DNA of 5,534 nucleotides from RBG-16-66-20 sp964616875 (lineage in GTDB: Bacteria; Pseudomonadota; Gammaproteobacteria; Burkholderiales; SG8-39), in contig CAZTSJ010000056.1 in assembly GCA_964616875.1 (NCBI GenBank), positions 1-5,534 of the forward strand, given 5' to 3'. A program made the position numbers and the translations under genes. Shown piece after piece: positions 1 to 5,474 of the stretch; the stretch's first letter is position 1; each line of letters starts with the position of its first letter. The notes beneath the pieces were generated by a model. The model saw only the letters and a list, made by a program, of their open reading frames with translations, was not told the DNA's origin and did not search any database.

Positions 1-342
1 GATGCGAGGCGGCTGCAGCACGACGCTGGAGGCGCCGGCACGCTCGGCCTCGCGCACGAATTCGATCTGCTCTTCAGGCGTGTGGCCGAACACGGTGACC
101 GAGAGCGGCAGCCGCTCGCCGATCGATGCGCCAGCTACCGACAGCAGCGCCGAGCGTTCCTCGCGTGTCAGCTTCGAGACTTCGGTCGCGAGGCCGAGGA
201 TCGCGATGCCCTGCACGCCGGCGCGCACGCAGGCCTCGACCTGCTTGCGAAATGCACGAAGGTCGAGCGCACCGTCGGGGCCGAAGAACGCGTACTGCAT
301 CGGTACGATGCCGTGGGGAAGCGAATCGAGGCTGCTTTGCAC
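1..342 (-). CDS. DHDPS/NAL-family aldolase or dehydratase (N-terminal 114 residues, runs off the window)
   Basis: This is the N-terminal third of a class I (Schiff-base) TIM-barrel enzyme of the dihydrodipicolinate synthase/N-acetylneuraminate lyase family. These cytoplasmic enzymes cleave or dehydrate 2-keto acids. Visible in the protein are the opening strand GIVPMQYAFFGPDGALDL (residues 11-28), which matches the family's 'G..pa..TPF..dG.iD' start, and GIAILGLATEVSKLTREER (45-63), which matches the 'GTTGE...L...Er' segment. The catalytic Tyr and Lys lie beyond base 1. The family GTTGE reads GLATE, so the Thr pair used by true DapA is absent and lysine biosynthesis is unlikely. The start is GTG at 342-340, directly after an in-frame TAG (345-343). 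The ATG at 300-298 would remove the first conserved strand. No clear Shine-Dalgarno sequence is seen. The gene follows the second permease by 38 bp and is probably the last gene seen of the transporter operon. A sugar-acid aldolase or dehydratase role is inferred from context. Confidence 0.85.
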   Translation of the reverse strand, partial: MQSSLDSLPHGIVPMQYAFFGPDGALDLRAFRKQVEACVRAGVQGIAILGLATEVSKLTREERSALLSVAGASIGERLPLSVTVFGHTPEEQIEFVREAERAGASSVVLQPPRI

Positions 343-380
343 CTAACGCGCGGAATTGCTTGGAATCCGGCTGACTCGTC

Positions 381-1286
381 TCATTCCTTTACGGCGCCTG
401 TCATGGCCGAAACATAGTGCTCGACGAAGAATGCGTAGAGGATGACCAGCGGCAGCGAACCGACCAGCGCCCCGGCCATGAGCGAGCCCCAGCGGTACTG
501 GTCGCCGTCGGTGAACGCCGTGACGATCGCCACCGGCACCGTCTTCTGGCTGGTCGTGTTGATGAAGGTGAGCGCGTAGATGAATTCGTTCCAGCACAGC
601 GTGAGGCAGAAGATGGCGGCCGAAATCAGCCCGGGCACCGCGAGCGGCAGGATGATGCGGGTGAGGATCTGCCAGCGCGTCGCACCGTCGATCAGCCCGC
701 ATTCCTCGAGCTCGTACGGGATAGTCTTGAAATACCCCATCAGCAGCCAGGTCGAGAACGGGATCAGGATGGTCGGGTAGGTGAGGATCAGCGCGAACGG
801 CGTATCAAAGAGGCCGTACTGGAACACCACCGTCGAGAGCGGGATGAACAGGATCGACGGCGGCACCAGGTAAGCGAGGAAAATCGAGCCGCCGATCCAT
901 TGGGCGCCGCGGTAGCGGATGCGCGTGATGGCGTAGGCCGCGAACACGCTTGCCACGATTGAGAGGACCGTCGCCGATATCGCGATGAACATGGTGTTCC
1001 ACAGCCACAGCGGGTAGTCCGTCTTGAACAGCAATTCCTCGATATGTTCGAGGGTCGGGCTCAGGGTCCAGAATGGACTGTGCGTGTCGAGATCGAGCAA
1101 CTGGTTCTTGGGCTTGATGGCCGTCATGGTCATCCAGTAGAACGGGAACAGCAGCACGATCATGATGATCGACAGCGGCAGATAGAGCGTCACCAGCCGC
1201 TGTGGCAGCGTCGACAGGTAGCTCATGCCTTCGCTGTCGTCCACGCCGTGCCCGGCGCGCGGCGCCTGCCGGTCCGCCTCAGTCAT
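381..1286 (-). CDS. Carbohydrate ABC transporter permease, MalG/UgpE type
   Basis: This 301-residue inner-membrane protein is the second permease subunit of a CUT1 importer and forms the translocation pore with the MalF-type partner encoded just upstream. Six hydrophobic segments are visible at about residues 33-53, 97-120, 132-152, 163-186, 213-233 and 268-292. The cytoplasmic EAA loop that docks on the ATPase is at about 191-220, with EEC in place of EAA (residues 194-196), DGATRWQ at 200-206 and LP at 213-214. The C-terminal part contains WNEF (232-235), typical of MalG-type subunits. The first 20 residues are hydrophilic and could be partly dispensable, because an internal Met is at residue 21. 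The ATG at 1286 is preferred because a purine-rich AGGGGGAA precedes it. The start overlaps the end of the upstream permease by 8 bp (ATGACTGA), which suggests translational coupling. The substrate is not readable from this subunit. Confidence 0.95.
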   Translation of the reverse strand: MTEADRQAPRAGHGVDDSEGMSYLSTLPQRLVTLYLPLSIIMIVLLFPFYWMTMTAIKPKNQLLDLDTHSPFWTLSPTLEHIEELLFKTDYPLWLWNTMFIAISATVLSIVASVFAAYAITRIRYRGAQWIGGSIFLAYLVPPSILFIPLSTVVFQYGLFDTPFALILTYPTILIPFSTWLLMGYFKTIPYELEECGLIDGATRWQILTRIILPLAVPGLISAAIFCLTLCWNEFIYALTFINTTSQKTVPVAIVTAFTDGDQYRWGSLMAGALVGSLPLVILYAFFVEHYVSAMTGAVKE

Positions 1287-2196
1287 TGTCTTCCCCCTGC
1301 TGCCATTTGCGGCGCTGCAAGCCGAACCAGGAGACCATGATCGCGGCGAGCAGGAACGGCACCATCGCGGTGGAGACCGCCGAGCCCTCGCCGATGCGCG
1401 AGCCGAGAATCGCAGTGTTGTACGACATGGTGGCCATCAATTCGGTAGATCCAGCCGGCCCGCCGTTGGTCAACACCTTGATGAGCTGGAAATCGGTGAA
1501 GGTGAACAGCACCGAAAAGGTCATCACCACTGCGATGATCGGCGTCAGCAGCGGATAGGTGACGTGCCGGAACATCTGCCAGCGCGTCGCGCCATCGAGC
1601 GTCGCGGCCTCGTAGAGCGACGGCGGCAGCGTCTGCAGCCCGGCCAGAAGGGTGATGGCGACGAAAGGCACGCCGCGCCAGACGTTGGCGAAGATGACGC
1701 ACCAGCGCGAATTCCACGCATCGCCGAGAAAATTGATATTGCCTTCGATCCACCCCAGCTGCCGAAGGGACCAGGAGATGACCGAGAACTGCGGATCGAA
1801 GATCCACCAGAACGCAATCGCCGAGAGCACCGTTGGCACGATGAACGGGATCAGGATGACCGCCCGGATGATCGCCTTGAAGGGCATGTTCTGGTTGAGC
1901 AGCAGCGCCAGATACAGGCCGATGGCGAACTTGAATACGCTCGCGACGAATGTATAGAGCAGCGTGAAGAACACGGCGGTCTGGAACTTGGCGTCGCCGA
2001 CGATCCATTCGTAGTTTTCCAGCCCGATGAAACTGCCCGGGTTGCCGATGCGCGCGTCGGTGAACGACAGCCAGATGCCGAGGCCCAGCGGGTAGACGAG
2101 AAACAGCACCAGAAAGGCCATCGCGGGCAGCATGAACCAGAACCCCAGCCAGTCGCGGTTGCTGCGCAGCCGCTCCCATGTCGTGGTCTGGTTCAT
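1279..2196 (-). CDS. Carbohydrate ABC transporter permease, MalF/UgpA type
   Basis: This 305-residue inner-membrane protein is the first permease subunit of the CUT1 importer. Hydrophobic segments lie at about residues 17-43, 72-98, 108-132, 163-186, 213-234 and 272-295, so it has the six-helix core without the extra N-terminal helices and large periplasmic loop of E. coli MalF. That makes it closer to UgpA. The EAA loop is canonical: YEAATLDGATRWQ at 195-207, with the conserved Pro at 215. The family signature LTNGGPAGSTE sits at 242-252. The gene begins 21 bp after the binding-protein stop, with a modest GGGA ribosome site (ACGGGAAAAGC before the ATG). It ends inside the start of the next permease, so the two subunits are likely made in equal amounts. 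The ATPase-docking DGATRWQ is identical in both permeases, as expected of a heterodimer served by one ATPase. Confidence 0.95.
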   Translation of the reverse strand: MNQTTTWERLRSNRDWLGFWFMLPAMAFLVLFLVYPLGLGIWLSFTDARIGNPGSFIGLENYEWIVGDAKFQTAVFFTLLYTFVASVFKFAIGLYLALLLNQNMPFKAIIRAVILIPFIVPTVLSAIAFWWIFDPQFSVISWSLRQLGWIEGNINFLGDAWNSRWCVIFANVWRGVPFVAITLLAGLQTLPPSLYEAATLDGATRWQMFRHVTYPLLTPIIAVVMTFSVLFTFTDFQLIKVLTNGGPAGSTELMATMSYNTAILGSRIGEGSAVSTAMVPFLLAAIMVSWFGLQRRKWQQGEDND

Positions 2197-2217
2197 GCTT
2201 TTCCCGTCAGCTACGGA

Positions 2218-3555
2218 CTAGCGGTAGATGCGGCGCGCCTGGCGCTCCGCCACCGCGATCGTGTCCTTGATGGTCGCGCGGTCGGTGCAGACCGAGGCGA
2301 ACATGTCGAGGATCACGAAGTCGGCCAGCGCCGAAGCCGCCTTCTCTCCCACCGAACCGAGCCCGCCGGCGGTCAAGGTGCGCTTCGCGCAGTCGCGCAC
2401 GATCGAGAGCTTCTTGTCCGAAGTCCAGACCGGGTTCGCATCGTACGCGTTCAGCGGGTGGGTGATGTAGGCCACCGAAGCCTCCAGCCACTTGTTGTAG
2501 TTCTCCGCTTCCAGCGTAAACGCCATGAACGCCTTGGCGGCCTGCGGAAACTTGCTGTAGCGCATGCCGAGCATCGGGTAGGCGACATGGAACTCGGTCG
2601 GCTTGCCCACCGGCCCGACCGGCCAGAGCGAATGGTTCATGTCGTCCATGACCTCTTTCGCCTTGGCGTCCTTTGCCGCGTTCGCCTTGGCCGAGGCATA
2701 AATTGATACGCCGTTGTTGGTGAGCGAGATCTGGCTCTCCAGGAACGCCTTATTGTTGAAGGAATCGTTCCACCCGGCGCAGCCGGGGACGAAATGCGTC
2801 GACATTTCCTTGGCGTACTCGAGCGCCTTGACGGTCTCGGGTGAATTGAGGATCACCTTGTCTTTCGCATCGACCAGGTTGCCGCCAAAGGCCCACAGGC
2901 ACCAGTGCACCCAGGCATTGCCGTCGCCCGAGGCGCGGCCGAGCGCGAAGCCGCCTGCGACGCTTTTCGCCTTGAGTTCTTTCATCAGTTGCATGAATCC
3001 CGCGGTGTCCTTGGGGATCTCCTTGAAGCCCGCTTTCTCGATCATGCTCTGGCGGTAGTTGATGACGTTGCCGTTGTAGCCGACCGGAATCGCGATCCAG
3101 CCCTTGCCGGACTTGCCGTAGGTGACCGCGCTCGCGACCCAGCCGCCGTACTTCTTGCCGAGATATTCGGCGACGTCGGTCACGTCCATGCACTTGGCCG
3201 GAAACAGGTGCGGCAGCGAATACAGGCCCCAAAAGATATCCGGGCCCTGGCCGGTGTTGGCGGCGACCGAGGCTTTCGGCTGCACGTCGTCCAGCGATTC
3301 GTTCAGCACGGTTACCGGAACTCCGGTGGCCTTGGTGTAGGCGGCGACCAGCGCCATGAAGCCGTCCTCCTCGGACTGCACGAAACGCTTCCAGCGCAAC
3401 AGCTGCAGCTTGGCGCCTTTCTCGGGTTTCCACGGCGCGCTCTGCGCCCAGGCGGCGGCGAAGGCCGTAAGGTTCGCGGCCTCCAGTGCGCCCACGCCTG
3501 CGAGTGCCGCGCCCGCCTTGAGCGCGTCCCGGCGGGTGATTTTCGATTCAGTCAT
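2218..3555 (-). CDS. Extracellular solute-binding protein of a sugar ABC importer, Tat signal peptide
   Basis: This 445-residue protein would be the periplasmic receptor of the importer, capturing substrate and delivering it to the permease pair. The N-terminus is a twin-arginine signal: KITRRDALKAG (residues 5-15, RR at 8-9), a moderately hydrophobic Ala-rich stretch, and a likely cleavage site after AWA (35-37). The mature part fits the family 1 (MalE/UgpB-like) bacterial binding-protein fold. It opens with a strand (KLQLLRW, 49-55), has an Asp-rich NESLDDVQPK region (85-94), TGQGPDIFWG (101-110) where these proteins commonly have 'G.gPDv', and IPVGYNGNVINYR (156-168) at the usual domain-crossover 'P....g..lyYn' position. 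There are five Cys in the mature protein (122, 219, 259, 389, 423). It has no lipobox. It has the strongest ribosome site in the operon (AAGGAGGA), in keeping with the excess of binding protein such systems need. The substrate is unknown; a sugar or sugar acid is inferred. Confidence 0.93.
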   Translation of the reverse strand: MTESKITRRDALKAGAALAGVGALEAANLTAFAAAWAQSAPWKPEKGAKLQLLRWKRFVQSEEDGFMALVAAYTKATGVPVTVLNESLDDVQPKASVAANTGQGPDIFWGLYSLPHLFPAKCMDVTDVAEYLGKKYGGWVASAVTYGKSGKGWIAIPVGYNGNVINYRQSMIEKAGFKEIPKDTAGFMQLMKELKAKSVAGGFALGRASGDGNAWVHWCLWAFGGNLVDAKDKVILNSPETVKALEYAKEMSTHFVPGCAGWNDSFNNKAFLESQISLTNNGVSIYASAKANAAKDAKAKEVMDDMNHSLWPVGPVGKPTEFHVAYPMLGMRYSKFPQAAKAFMAFTLEAENYNKWLEASVAYITHPLNAYDANPVWTSDKKLSIVRDCAKRTLTAGGLGSVGEKAASALADFVILDMFASVCTDRATIKDTIAVAERQARRIYR

Positions 3556-3560
3556 GGTGC

Positions 3561-3568
3561 TCCTCCTT
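3561..3568 (-). promoter_or_regulatory. Strong Shine-Dalgarno of the solute-binding protein gene
   Basis: The minus strand reads AAGGAGGA five bases before the ATG at 3555-3553. It is a near-perfect match to the anti-Shine-Dalgarno sequence and fixes the start codon that gives the twin-arginine signal peptide. It lies in the 51-bp gap (3556-3606) after the ATPase stop. I see no convincing terminator in that gap, so read-through from the ATPase gene is expected. Confidence 0.8.
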
Positions 3569-3606
3569 GGGGTGAATGGATCCTGTGCAATGGGCGCCGG
3601 GCGGCC

Positions 3607-4659
3607 TCAGATCCTTTGGCCGCTCGACGGGTCGAAAAGATGCACGCAATCCGCCATTGGGCGCAGCCGGATGCGCTGGCCGGGGGCGAACTCGTGCCGC
3701 TCTCTGAATACCGCCGCGATCTCCTGCCCGCCGACGCGGGCATAGAGCTGCGTTTCCGAGCCGGTGGGCTCGATGACGACGACCTCGGCATCGAAGCCGT
3801 CAGCGGCGATCTCGAGATGCTCGGGCCGGATACCCAGAATGACTTCGCGGTTTAGTTCCAGGTTGGTCTTTACCGGCAGAGAAAAATCAGCCGCGGAGGG
3901 GATTGAAATTCCCCGGCCGCCTACCTTCGCGGAAAGGAAGTTCATCGCCGGCGAACCAATGAAGCCCGCGACGAAGCGGTTGGCGGGCCGGTCGTAGAGT
4001 TCGAGCGGCGCGCCGATTTGCTCGACCAGGCCGTCGTGCATCACCACGATCTTGTCGGCCATGGTCATCGCCTCGATCTGGTCGTGCGTCACGAAGACGG
4101 TGGTGGTCTTTAAGCGCTGGTGCAGCTCCTTGATCTCGGTGCGCATCGCCACGCGCAGCATGGCATCTAGATTGGACAGCGGCTCATCGAACAGGAACAC
4201 CTGCGGGTCGCGCACGATGGCGCGGCCCATGGCGACGCGCTGGCGCTGGCCGCCGGAGAGCTGGCGCGGGTAGCGCTCGAGGTACGGCATGAGCCCCAGG
4301 ATCTCCGCTGCCTTGCGCACGCGCTCGCTGATTACCTTTTCGCTCTCGCCGCGCAGGTTGAGGGAGAAGCCCATGTTGGCGCCGACCGTCATGTGCGGAT
4401 AGAGCGCGTAGTTCTGGAACACCATCGCGATGTCGCGCTCTTTGGGGTGTACGTGGTTGACGACGCGGCCGCCGATCTCGATCTCGCCGCCGGTGATGTT
4501 CTCCAGGCCGGCGATCATGCGCAGCAGCGTGGACTTGCCGCAGCCCGAGGGCCCCACCAGCACGCAGAACTCGCCATCGGCGATTTCGATGTCCACGCCA
4601 TGCACCACGCGCGTCGAGCCGAAGGATTTGTGCACGCCTCTGAGCGCAACCGCCGCCAT
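3607..4659 (-). CDS. Sugar ABC transporter ATP-binding protein, MalK/UgpC (CUT1) type
   Basis: This 350-residue cytoplasmic ATPase powers the importer; a homodimer would dock on the EAA loops of the two permeases. All nucleotide-binding motifs are intact: Walker A GPSGCGKST (36-44), Q-loop Gln82 in FQNYALYPHMT, signature LSGGQ (134-138), Walker B VFLFDE (154-159), D-loop SNLD (162-165) and H-loop His192 in VTHDQ. FIGSPAMNFL (233-242) then leads into the C-terminal TOBE/MalK regulatory domain, with GIRPEHLEI (276-284) and EPTGSETQLYARVGG (297-311). This tail marks the CUT1 class and a length normal for it. The ATG at 4659 gives the usual family start (MAAVALRGVHKSFG). No Shine-Dalgarno precedes it; instead a 7-bp inverted repeat ends 3 nt before the ATG. 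It is the first gene of the leftward operon, placed ahead of the binding protein. One ATPase of this type may also serve other permeases in the cell. Confidence 0.96.
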   Translation of the reverse strand: MAAVALRGVHKSFGSTRVVHGVDIEIADGEFCVLVGPSGCGKSTLLRMIAGLENITGGEIEIGGRVVNHVHPKERDIAMVFQNYALYPHMTVGANMGFSLNLRGESEKVISERVRKAAEILGLMPYLERYPRQLSGGQRQRVAMGRAIVRDPQVFLFDEPLSNLDAMLRVAMRTEIKELHQRLKTTTVFVTHDQIEAMTMADKIVVMHDGLVEQIGAPLELYDRPANRFVAGFIGSPAMNFLSAKVGGRGISIPSAADFSLPVKTNLELNREVILGIRPEHLEIAADGFDAEVVVIEPTGSETQLYARVGGQEIAAVFRERHEFAPGQRIRLRPMADCVHLFDPSSGQRI

Positions 4660-4662
4660 GGC

Positions 4663-4680
4663 CGGATATTGGCATATCCG
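4663..4680. promoter_or_regulatory. 18-bp inverted repeat, candidate operator in the divergent region
   Basis: CGGATAT-TGGC-ATATCCG has two perfect 7-bp arms around a 4-bp centre. It lies 3 bp from the ATPase start codon. It also covers the place where the -35 element would be for the TATAAT at 4686-4691 (a 17-bp spacer puts -35 at 4663-4668). The position suits a dimeric regulator acting on both divergent units. The regulator gene is not in the window and the sequence does not name its family. It could also form an RNA hairpin in the ATPase leader. Confidence 0.5.
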
Positions 4681-4685
4681 TGGGC

Positions 4686-4691
4686 TATAAT
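4686..4691 (+). promoter_or_regulatory. Candidate -10 element (TATAAT) for the SDR-FAH unit
   Basis: This is a perfect sigma-70 -10 hexamer facing the SDR gene, 42 bp before its ATG, with transcription expected to begin near 4697-4699. No good -35 is found at a 16-18 bp spacing. The nearby TTGGCA (4669-4674) is only 11 bp away, too close to serve. A weak -35 overlapped by an inverted repeat suggests regulated, perhaps activator-dependent, expression. The hexamer also excludes the in-frame GTG at 4680 as the SDR start, because that start would lie upstream of it. Confidence 0.55.
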
Positions 4692-4701
4692 TCGCGCCCT
4701 T

Positions 4702-4715
4702 CAGGAATTTTCCTG
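4702..4715. promoter_or_regulatory. Short inverted repeat CAGGAATTTTCCTG in the SDR leader
   Basis: Two perfect 6-bp arms (CAGGAA and TTCCTG) flank a 2-bp centre, just after the expected SDR transcription start. As DNA it could be a second operator half-site pair, unlike the 4663-4680 repeat in sequence. As RNA it could form a 5-bp stem with a 4-nt loop immediately before the ribosome site. Its short length means chance occurrence is quite possible. Confidence 0.3.
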
Positions 4716-4717
4716 CT

Positions 4718-4723
4718 CAGGAG
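4718..4723 (+). promoter_or_regulatory. Shine-Dalgarno of the SDR gene
   Basis: CAGGAG lies 10 nt before the ATG at 4734-4736. It decides the start over the in-frame GTG at 4680, which would add 18 residues that no SDR of this type has and would overlap the promoter. Confidence 0.7.
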
Positions 4724-4733
4724 TTCGCAAGCA

Positions 4734-5474
4734 ATGGCAGGCAGACTTGCAGGAAAGACCGCGTTCATTACTGCGGCCGGCCAGGGTATCGGCCGCGGCG
4801 CCGCGCTCGCGTTCGCGCGCGAGGGCGCCCAGGTCTGGGCGACTGACATCAATCCCAGGACGCTCGCCGACCTGGAAGGCAAGGACGGCATCCGGACGAG
4901 AGTCCTGGACGTCCTCGACGAGGCGGCGATCGGCAAGCTGGCGGGCGAGGTCGCGCAGATCGACGTCCTGTTCAACTGCGCCGGCTTCGTGCACCACGGC
5001 ACGATTCTCGACTGCACGCTCAAGGACTGGGAATTCAGTTTCAACCTGAACGTGAAATCCATGTACCTCGTGACCCGCGCTTTCCTGCCGGGCATGCTGA
5101 AAAAAGGCGGCGGCTCGATCATCAACATGTCCTCCATCGCCTCCAGCCTGAAGGGGCTGCCGAACCGCTTCGTCTACGGCGCCACCAAGGCGGCAGTCAT
5201 CGGCCTGACCAAGGCGATCGCGGCCGACTACGTGAAGCAGGGCATCCGCTGCAATTGCATCGGCCCGGGCACCGTGGACACGCCATCGCTGGGCGATCGC
5301 ATCAATGCCTTTGCCGATCCGGTCCAGGCGAAGAAGGATTTCATCGCGCGCCAGCCCATGGGGCGGCTCGGTTCGGTCGAGGACATCACGGGGATCCTCG
5401 TGTTCCTTGCGTCGGACGAAGCGAAATTCGCCACCGGCAACATGTATTCGATAGATGGGGGAATGACCATATGA
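4734..5474 (+). CDS. NAD-dependent short-chain dehydrogenase, DHRS6/2-keto-3-deoxy-L-fuconate dehydrogenase type
   Basis: This 246-residue cytoplasmic classical SDR has the cofactor loop TAAGQGIG at 13-20, where Ala replaces the first Gly of TGxxxGIG, as in the DHRS6 group. Asp38 (ATDIN) after the second strand predicts NAD rather than NADP. The NxAG motif is NCAG at 81-84, and the catalytic residues are Ser133/134 (NMSS), Tyr148 and Lys152 (YGATK). Long stretches match human DHRS6/BDH2 as I recall it, notably NxAGFVHHGT, MNLNV-like NLNVKSMYL, and PGTVDTPSL. Arg145, Arg189 and Arg206 fall where DHRS6 has its substrate-carboxylate arginines, so a hydroxy or keto acid substrate is likely. Bacterial members oxidise 2-keto-3-deoxy-L-fuconate (or the rhamnonate analogue) to the 2,4-diketo acid. 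The 4-bp overlap with an FAH-family gene supports that role over 3-hydroxybutyrate or 4-hydroxyproline-type substrates. The exact sugar is uncertain. Confidence 0.93.
   Translation: MAGRLAGKTAFITAAGQGIGRGAALAFAREGAQVWATDINPRTLADLEGKDGIRTRVLDVLDEAAIGKLAGEVAQIDVLFNCAGFVHHGTILDCTLKDWEFSFNLNVKSMYLVTRAFLPGMLKKGGGSIINMSSIASSLKGLPNRFVYGATKAAVIGLTKAIAADYVKQGIRCNCIGPGTVDTPSLGDRINAFADPVQAKKDFIARQPMGRLGSVEDITGILVFLASDEAKFATGNMYSIDGGMTI

Noticed and set aside
2..346. A plus-strand open frame at the left edge
   Set aside because: The minus strand here encodes a convincing DHDPS-family N-terminus, and the plus-strand product is Ser/Arg/Ala-rich without motifs.
343..380. Possible terminator or promoter in the 38-bp gap before the DHDPS-family gene
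   Set aside because: No stem followed by a T-run and no good -35/-10 pair was seen, so the gene is taken as part of the operon.
660..690. A 17-base stretch identical in the two permease genes (here and near 1567-1583)
   Set aside because: It encodes the shared ATRWQI/M part of the EAA loop in both subunits. Common ancestry and the shared ATPase-docking role explain it, not a mobile repeat.
1225..2706. A 493-codon open frame on the plus strand
   Set aside because: It is rich in Arg, Asp, Glu, His and Gln with no recognisable domain, and lies antisense to two clear permease genes and part of the binding-protein gene. It is the usual antisense open frame of GC-rich DNA.
2905..3855. A 316-codon open frame on the plus strand
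   Set aside because: It is antisense to the binding protein and the ATPase C-terminus, with no family resemblance and no ribosome site linked to a plausible start.
4669..4674. TTGGCA as a -35 element
   Set aside because: It is only 11 bp from the TATAAT, too short for sigma-70, and is better explained as the centre of the inverted repeat.
4680..4733. Upstream in-frame GTG start for the SDR
   Set aside because: It lies upstream of the TATAAT, has no ribosome site, and adds residues foreign to the family. The ATG at 4734 with CAGGAG fits.
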